Part shown: piece by piece, positions 59,654 through 64,000 of the stretch
Position numbering within the stretch: position 1 is the stretch's first letter
How the letters are laid out: every line of letters starts with the position of its first letter
DNA from: Rhodobacteraceae bacterium SB2
GTDB lineage: Bacteria > Pseudomonadota > Alphaproteobacteria > Rhodobacterales > Rhodobacteraceae
Direction: 5' to 3'
Assembly (NCBI GenBank): GCA_001642945.1
Contig: LGRT01000004.1
Location: forward strand, 248,001-312,000
Length of the DNA stretch: 64,000 nt
Notes under the pieces: model-generated
The model's input: the letters and a program-made list of their open reading frames with translations, nothing else
The model's database searches: none
Told to the model about the DNA's origin: nothing
Translations under genes and position numbers: made by a program

Positions 59654-60862
59654 TTAAGCAATCACATTAAACTCGGGCCCATAGGGATATCCGGTGATGT
59701 TCTCAGCGCCCTCTTCTTTAATCACCAAAATATCATGTTCCCGATAGCCACCGGCCCCGGGTTGCCCGTCCGGGATTGTCAACATCGGCTCCATTGAAAT
59801 CACCATGCCCGGCACCAGAACAGTGTCGATATCTTCGCGCAATTCCAACCCAGCCTCGCGCCCATAATAATGCGAGAGCACGCCAAAAGAATGGCCATAG
59901 CCAAAACTGCGATATTTCAATAAGCCCTGTTCTTCAAAAAATTGGTTTATGCGCTCTGTTACCTGCGAACAACGCATGCCGGGCTTTAACAAACCGATAC
60001 CCAATTCATGCGCCTCGATATTGGCGTGCCAGATCTTTAAGCTCTTGGGATCCACCTCACCCAAAAACAAGGTCCGCTCAAGCGCGGTGTAATAAGCCGA
60101 AATCATAGGAAATGTATTAAGCGACAAAATATCGCCCGGTTGAACTCTCCGCGCCGTTACGGGGTTATGCGCGCCATCGGTGTTCAAACCCGATTGAAAC
60201 CAGACCCAAGTATCGCGATATTCAGCGTCGGGGAACCGTTCTGCGATCGCCAGTTCCATGGCATCTCGGCCCGCTATGGCAATATCCAATTCGCGCGCCT
60301 GATCTTTAATCGCCGCCCGAATAGCATAACCTCCAATATCCGCAATTTCTGCTCCGGCGCGAATCAAAGCAATTTCAGCCTCTGATTTGAGCATTCGCTG
60401 CGTCATGCTTGCCGGCGCAAGATCCACCAAATTTGAGGGCTCTAAAAAGGCATGTAACCTATCATGCTGGGCCAAAGTCAAATGATCTGCTTCATAGCCG
60501 ATCACCGCCTGTTTGCCGGTTACGGACGCCACCGCCGCCCAAAAATTGTTGCGCTGCCAATCCGTGTAGGTGATATTTTCTCCATAGCAGCGGCGCCAAG
60601 GCTGACCGCCATCAATCCCCGCCGAAATCGTGAAACTACTATCTGCAGTCACAACCAATCCATAGGGGCGGCCAAAGGCACAGTATAAAAACCCTGAGTA
60701 ATAAGCGATGGCTTGCATCGAGGTAAGCAGCGTGGCCGAAACCCCATGCTGGTGCATCACGGCACGCAAGCCGTTCAATCGCGCCTCATATTCGGAGCTT
60801 GAGAAAGGCAAAGCCGCTTTCTCACCATTGTAGAAGTGATAATATTCAGAACGTTCAGTCAT
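59654..60862 (-). CDS. Creatinase (creatine amidinohydrolase)
   Basis: Creatinase hydrolyses creatine to sarcosine and urea. The 402-residue protein is close to Pseudomonas creatinase in length and wording: GRPYGLVVT, NIDGGQPWRR-like DGGQPWRR (84-91), TDWQRNN, NTDGAHNPVT with catalytic His232, TALERTLF with Glu262, GYGHSFGVLSHYYGREAG, and SMEPM. It has the M24 pita-bread fold but no metal site. The ATG at 60862 has GGAGGG 7 bases upstream. An intrinsic terminator follows and a leader with complementary arms precedes it. Confidence 0.93.
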   Translation of the reverse strand: MTERSEYYHFYNGEKAALPFSSSEYEARLNGLRAVMHQHGVSATLLTSMQAIAYYSGFLYCAFGRPYGLVVTADSSFTISAGIDGGQPWRRCYGENITYTDWQRNNFWAAVASVTGKQAVIGYEADHLTLAQHDRLHAFLEPSNLVDLAPASMTQRMLKSEAEIALIRAGAEIADIGGYAIRAAIKDQARELDIAIAGRDAMELAIAERFPDAEYRDTWVWFQSGLNTDGAHNPVTARRVQPGDILSLNTFPMISAYYTALERTLFLGEVDPKSLKIWHANIEAHELGIGLLKPGMRCSQVTERINQFFEEQGLLKYRSFGYGHSFGVLSHYYGREAGLELREDIDTVLVPGMVISMEPMLTIPDGQPGAGGYREHDILVIKEEGAENITGYPYGPEFNVIA

Positions 60863-60894
60863 TTTTTGACCCTCCATTGACGTTTCAAAAGAAG

Positions 60895-60974
60895 GTCCCG
60901 GCGTTCAGGACTGTGGGATAGGTTCGCCTGCGCAGAATTGCCCAAACGGGGCGACGCCATCGCCCGCACCTACC
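60895..60974 (-). promoter_or_regulatory. Structured-looking leader of the creatinase gene
   Basis: On the minus strand GGTAGGT (60974-60968) can pair with ACCTATC (60923-60917; one G-U), enclosing two hairpins that share an arm: GGGCGA/TCGCCC (60965-60949, 6 bp) and GCCC/GGGC (60952-60940). A GTCC/GGAC hairpin (60911-60895) lies nearer the start codon. I cannot match this to a known riboswitch class. Confidence 0.35.
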
Positions 60975-61028
60975 GCGTGCTTTCTCCGAAAACTGCCTGA
61001 GAATCAAGTCAAAATTTCAAACCTCATC

Positions 61029-61958
61029 TTAAACGGGAAGGCTTGGTAAAAACCGTCCTTTTTCGGCGGTTATAAAATCAGAAATCATCCGCACTGCCCC
61101 GGTTTGCACAACATCTTTGGGCAATAACAAATACCATTTGCGCGTGATCGGAAAATCATCGCCGCGCAGCGTCACCAACCGGCCACTGCGTAATTCTTCG
61201 ATCACGGTATGCGCCGAAATTAAGGAAATCCCCAAACCCGCAATCACCGCTTGCTTGATCGTTTCATTCGAATCCATTTCGATGGTCTGATAGACTTGCC
61301 CCGGCGCAATACGATCAAGATAACGATTGGCTAAGATCCGTGTTCCTGACCCTTGTTCACGCGTTAAAATAGGATGCGACAGAATTTCCTCGGGGGCCAC
61401 GGGATATCGGCTTGCCAAGGCGTGATCGGGCGGCAGGATGATAACATGCGGATGATCTCCCAGCACCACCTCAGCGGTTAAAGGCGCTTTGGGTGGCCGT
61501 CCCATAATTGCCATGTCAACGGCATTTTCTTGCAAAGCCGCGATAATTTGATCGCGATTTCCAACTTTAAGCATCACCTCGATATCGGGATGAGCGCGTT
61601 TGATTTCAGCCACCAATTGCGGCGCAAAATATTTCCCAGTACTAACCACACCCAGTACAACATTCCCCGCCAAGCCATTTCGCAGCGCATCAATTTCGCG
61701 CACCGCCATCGCCAAAGCCTGATAGGATTGGCGTTGCGCACGCAGCAATGCATCCCCCTCTGAAGTCAGCTGGAACCCCTCGGAATTTCTCCGATCAAAC
61801 ATCAAGCAGTTGAAATTCTCTTCCAAAGTCTTCAGCTGCGTGTGCACCGCCGGAGGGGTGAGGTTCAAAATATCGGCAGCACGCGTGATCGAACCGGTTT
61901 CGGCAACGGCCTCCAGTGCTCGTAATTGACGAAAAGTAAGGCCATTCAGACGTTGCAT
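61029..61958 (-). CDS. LysR-family transcriptional regulator, CbbR-like
   Basis: A 309-residue LysR-type regulator with an N-terminal winged helix-turn-helix (TFRQLRALEAVAETGSITRA, about 8-27) and a PBP2-type effector domain. Overall pattern and the next gene (rpe) resemble the CbbR-like regulators of Calvin-cycle/pentose-phosphate genes, but the target is inferred. A 23-base palindrome with T-N11-A spacing (61979-62001) lies 20 bases upstream, suggesting autoregulation. Confidence 0.85.
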   Translation of the reverse strand: MQRLNGLTFRQLRALEAVAETGSITRAADILNLTPPAVHTQLKTLEENFNCLMFDRRNSEGFQLTSEGDALLRAQRQSYQALAMAVREIDALRNGLAGNVVLGVVSTGKYFAPQLVAEIKRAHPDIEVMLKVGNRDQIIAALQENAVDMAIMGRPPKAPLTAEVVLGDHPHVIILPPDHALASRYPVAPEEILSHPILTREQGSGTRILANRYLDRIAPGQVYQTIEMDSNETIKQAVIAGLGISLISAHTVIEELRSGRLVTLRGDDFPITRKWYLLLPKDVVQTGAVRMISDFITAEKGRFLPSLPV

Positions 61959-62542
61959 TTAAGCTATTCTAAAAAATTTTATCTCGATTAACGTTAGATA
62001 AATAATTTGTGTCTGACAAGATTCTTGAAACCCGGTCGATAAAAAGCATTTTCGACCGCCTTATATTTCGAATAAAATTGCAAATTACCGCTTACAGGCT
62101 GAAAAATTAAATATGACTGTTTTTATAATATACGGCGGCGTATTCTACTTTTTCAAATAGCGCGAAGCCAGTATCCACAACAGCCTTCAAGGTGAGTTTC
62201 ACTGAAATTTCGAACAATCCGTCACTCTTTGAATTTTAAAACAAAGGATAGAGGATATCCGATACAATACTGGCGTTGGAAACAATCGCCCCGCAAAGCC
62301 ACAGTCTGAGCCGACCCGCTATTCTAGCTGCCCCTTGCGTCTATAATACTGCCAAAAGCTGCAGCGCGAAACCCACCCCATAAGCGGCCGGCTTGCGTCA
62401 GCGCACGCGCATGTTTACAGACGGTGTAAACCCATCGGACCGCGGCGCTGCCCCAGCGCATGCCCACGTGGATCGACAGAACGCAAACTTAAAAGCGCAC
62501 ATGCACGAACCCGAGCATCTGCCATAACCCGAAAGAAACACA
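61959..62542. other. 584-bp intergenic region between lysR-type gene and rpe
   Basis: This is the longest gene-free stretch in the window and is AT-rich in its left half. It contains the T-N11-A dyad but no convincing gene; an antisense frame at 62398-62733 mostly overlaps the rpe start and has no recognisable domain. The rpe promoter and any activator sites must lie here. Confidence 0.6.
61979..62001. promoter_or_regulatory. LysR-type T-N11-A operator
   Basis: TTATCT and AGATAA flank an 11-base spacer, giving the T-N11-A dyad that LysR-family regulators bind. It is upstream of the LysR-type gene in the intergenic region shared with rpe. Confidence 0.65.
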
Positions 62543-63226
62543 ATGAGCTTTGATCGTTCGATTAAAATCGCCCCCTCAATACTCTCGGCAGATTTTGCCG
62601 ATTTTGGCCGCGAAATCCAAGCGATTGAGGCGCAAGGATGCGATTGGGTACATGTAGACGTGATGGATGGGCATTTTGTACCGAACCTCACATTTGGGCC
62701 ACCGCTCTGCGCCGCCATCCGCAAGCATATCAAAACAATTATGGATGTGCATTTGATGATTTCGCCCGTAGACGCTTCTATTCAAGCCTATGCCGATGCA
62801 GGCGCTGATATTATCACTGCGCATGTGGAAGCAGGCCCGCATAGCCACCGCACCATGCAAGCCATTCGCGCCGCGGGTTGCAAAGCGGGCATCGCCCTGA
62901 ACCCAGGCACACCCGCAAGCGCCATCACGCCTCTGCTCGATATGGTCGATTTGATCTGCGTTATGACCGTGAATCCTGGATTTGGCGGGCAGAAATTTAT
63001 CCATTCGCAAATTGAAAAAACCAAAGAATTGCGCAGCATGGTTGCGGACCGCCCAATACATATCCAGATCGATGGTGGGGTCACACCCGAAACCGCGCCG
63101 CTCGTTTCGGCGGCTGGCGCCGATGTCTTGGTCGCAGGATCTGCCGTGTTTAAAGGCGGATCGATTGCAAACCCTGGCCCCTATGGTCACAATATCCGCG
63201 CCATACGCGCAGCTGCAAAAGGATAA
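62543..63226 (+). CDS. rpe: Ribulose-phosphate 3-epimerase
   Basis: Rpe interconverts ribulose 5-phosphate and xylulose 5-phosphate in the pentose-phosphate and Calvin pathways. The 227-residue TIM-barrel protein has IAPSILSADFADFG at the start, HVDVMDGHFVPNLTFGP (metal and phosphate-site residues), LMTVNPGFGGQ-like MTVNPGFGGQKF, and IDGGVTPETA. It is the first of a compact run with the thioredoxin-like and gph genes. Confidence 0.96.
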   Translation: MSFDRSIKIAPSILSADFADFGREIQAIEAQGCDWVHVDVMDGHFVPNLTFGPPLCAAIRKHIKTIMDVHLMISPVDASIQAYADAGADIITAHVEAGPHSHRTMQAIRAAGCKAGIALNPGTPASAITPLLDMVDLICVMTVNPGFGGQKFIHSQIEKTKELRSMVADRPIHIQIDGGVTPETAPLVSAAGADVLVAGSAVFKGGSIANPGPYGHNIRAIRAAAKG

Positions 63227-63229
63227 ACC

Positions 63230-63784
63230 GTGTCAAGCATTCCCCCCGTTTGCGATTTCAACTGGCCCGCGCCCGATTTTCAGCTTCCTGCAACGGATGG
63301 GCGGATGCTATCCCGAAACGATATCAGCGGTCCAAGAGGCTGCTTGATCATTTTTATGTGCAATCACTGTCCCTATGTATTGAGTGTTTTAGACAGACTG
63401 CAAAGAGACGCGCGCGATTTACAATCTATCGGCATTGGAGTGGCGGCGATCAACGCCAATGATGCCTTGGCCTATCCTGCTGATAGTTTTGAAAATATGA
63501 TCACATTGGCCGAGGAGCACAGGTTTTCATTTCCATATCTTTATGATGAAACGCAAAGCGTTGCAAAAGCTTATGGCGCGGCCTGTACACCGGATTTCTT
63601 CGGCTTTAACGCCGCCGGCGGGCTGCAATATCGCGGCCGACTAGATGCATCGGGAAGAACCGCCGGAGCCACCGATCTACGCAGAGACCTTTTTGAAGCC
63701 ATGCTACACATGGTGAAAACCGGCCATGGGCCCGAAGTGCAAATCGCCTCCATTGGCTGCTCAATCAAATGGAAACCAGAATGA
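63230..63784 (+). CDS. Thioredoxin-fold (AhpC/TSA-like) redox protein
   Basis: A 184-residue thioredoxin-fold protein with the active-site motif CNHC (44-47) in [11 protein letters not shown] and a typical peroxiredoxin-like N-terminus ([11 protein letters not shown]). No signal peptide is visible, so it acts in the cytoplasm. The substrate is unknown. The start is GTG at 63230, 3 bases after the rpe stop; its own stop overlaps gph (ATGA). Confidence 0.88.
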   Translation: MSSIPPVCDFNWPAPDFQLPATDGRMLSRNDISGPRGCLIIFMCNHCPYVLSVLDRLQRDARDLQSIGIGVAAINANDALAYPADSFENMITLAEEHRFSFPYLYDETQSVAKAYGAACTPDFFGFNAAGGLQYRGRLDASGRTAGATDLRRDLFEAMLHMVKTGHGPEVQIASIGCSIKWKPE

Positions 63785-64000
63785 ACGGGCTTATTTTTGA
63801 TCTTGACGGCACGCTGATTGATAGCGCGCCGGACATACAGGCGGCCGTGAATAAAATGCTGGCGGAGGAAGGCATCAGCCCGCTGGATTTGGCAACCGTA
63901 ATTTCTTTTATCGGCAATGGAATGCCCAAATTGGTGGAACGCGTTCTGCACGCGGTGCAGCTGCCGCTCGAGCGGCACAGCGCGCTCTATGAAAAAACCC
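63781..64000 (+). CDS. gph: Phosphoglycolate phosphatase-like HAD hydrolase (3' end cut by window edge)
   Basis: The first 73 codons encode a HAD-superfamily phosphatase: [20 protein letters not shown] carries the nucleophile Asp7 and acid/base Asp9, and [14 protein letters not shown] is typical of Gph. It is co-directional with rpe and the thioredoxin-like gene, and Gph-rpe linkage is common in Calvin-cycle and phosphoglycolate metabolism. The rest lies beyond the window. Confidence 0.9.
   Translation, partial: MNGLIFDLDGTLIDSAPDIQAAVNKMLAEEGISPLDLATVISFIGNGMPKLVERVLHAVQLPLERHSALYEKT

Noticed and set aside
60863-61028. Glycine riboswitch in the creatinase leader
   Set aside because: CTCAGGCA-like and GGAGA-like pieces occur, but in the wrong order, the first in the end of the LysR gene, and without the conserved core GCGCCGAAGG.
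62398-62733. Minus-strand 111-residue open frame over the rpe start
   Set aside because: Most of it is antisense to the clear rpe gene, starting deep inside it; no domain or ribosome site supports it.

Overview
The window is a chromosomal segment of an alphaproteobacterium, very probably a marine member of the Rhodobacteraceae/Roseobacteraceae. Several gene orders familiar from that family support this: accD-folC, purH-lspA-DUF3035-M16-M16, rsmB-heparinase-like, fmt-def-def, cobC-cobD, and small proteins such as DUF1523 and DUF1674. The alphaproteobacterial LexA box GAAC-N7-GAAC is also present. About 55 genes fill the window densely, mostly in short operons with ATGA or GTGA overlaps. I see no rRNA, tRNA, CRISPR array, insertion sequence or phage gene.

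Positions 1-12416 hold a flagellar block. Reading leftward on the minus strand it runs fleT-like, fliE, fliF, fliG, fliH, fliI, fliJ, fliK, fliL, fliM, with fliM cut by the window edge. A divergent sigma-54 activator of FleQ type faces it. Two near-perfect sigma-54 -24/-12 promoters lie exactly where a FleQ/FleT-controlled system needs them: before fleT (11110-11125) and before fliK (3877-3892). The pairing of an activator without a DNA-binding domain (FleT) with one that has a C-terminal Fis-type helix-turn-helix (FleQ) matches the Fla1 flagellum of Rhodobacter sphaeroides rather than the CtrA-controlled system common in the order.

Positions 12500-31000 are housekeeping and metabolism: a CinA/MoaB-like protein, GNAT and AhpD-like proteins in an overlapping run, an OmpA-family protein, a FadH-like reductase, two conserved hypotheticals, a lipoprotein, ilvD, a CPBP protease, accD-folC, zapE, an MFS carrier, an alpha/beta hydrolase with an ornithine cyclodeaminase-like protein, a YaiI/DUF188 protein and an AEC carrier.

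Positions 31000-45900 carry an MbfA-type ferritin/VIT iron exporter, glutathione-dependent formaldehyde dehydrogenase, cytochrome c', a LexA-boxed imuB without imuA or dnaE2 neighbours, ureidoglycine aminohydrolase, a catalytic/non-catalytic M16 protease pair, a DUF3035 lipoprotein, lspA, purH, a heparinase-like protein, rsmB and an SDHAF4-like protein.

Positions 45900-64000 carry fmt with two deformylase paralogues (one with a destroyed active site), a PatB/MalY lyase, a response-regulator gene broken by one stop codon, cobC-cobD, a lytic transglycosylase, smc, a GntR regulator, a creatinase with a structured-looking leader and a clear rho-independent terminator, a CbbR-like LysR regulator with an upstream palindrome, and an rpe-thioredoxin-gph run cut by the right edge.

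No wholly new system is evident. The items most worth a second look are the fleQ/fleT flagellar switch, the orphan SOS-controlled imuB, the degenerate deformylase, the broken response regulator and the creatinase leader.
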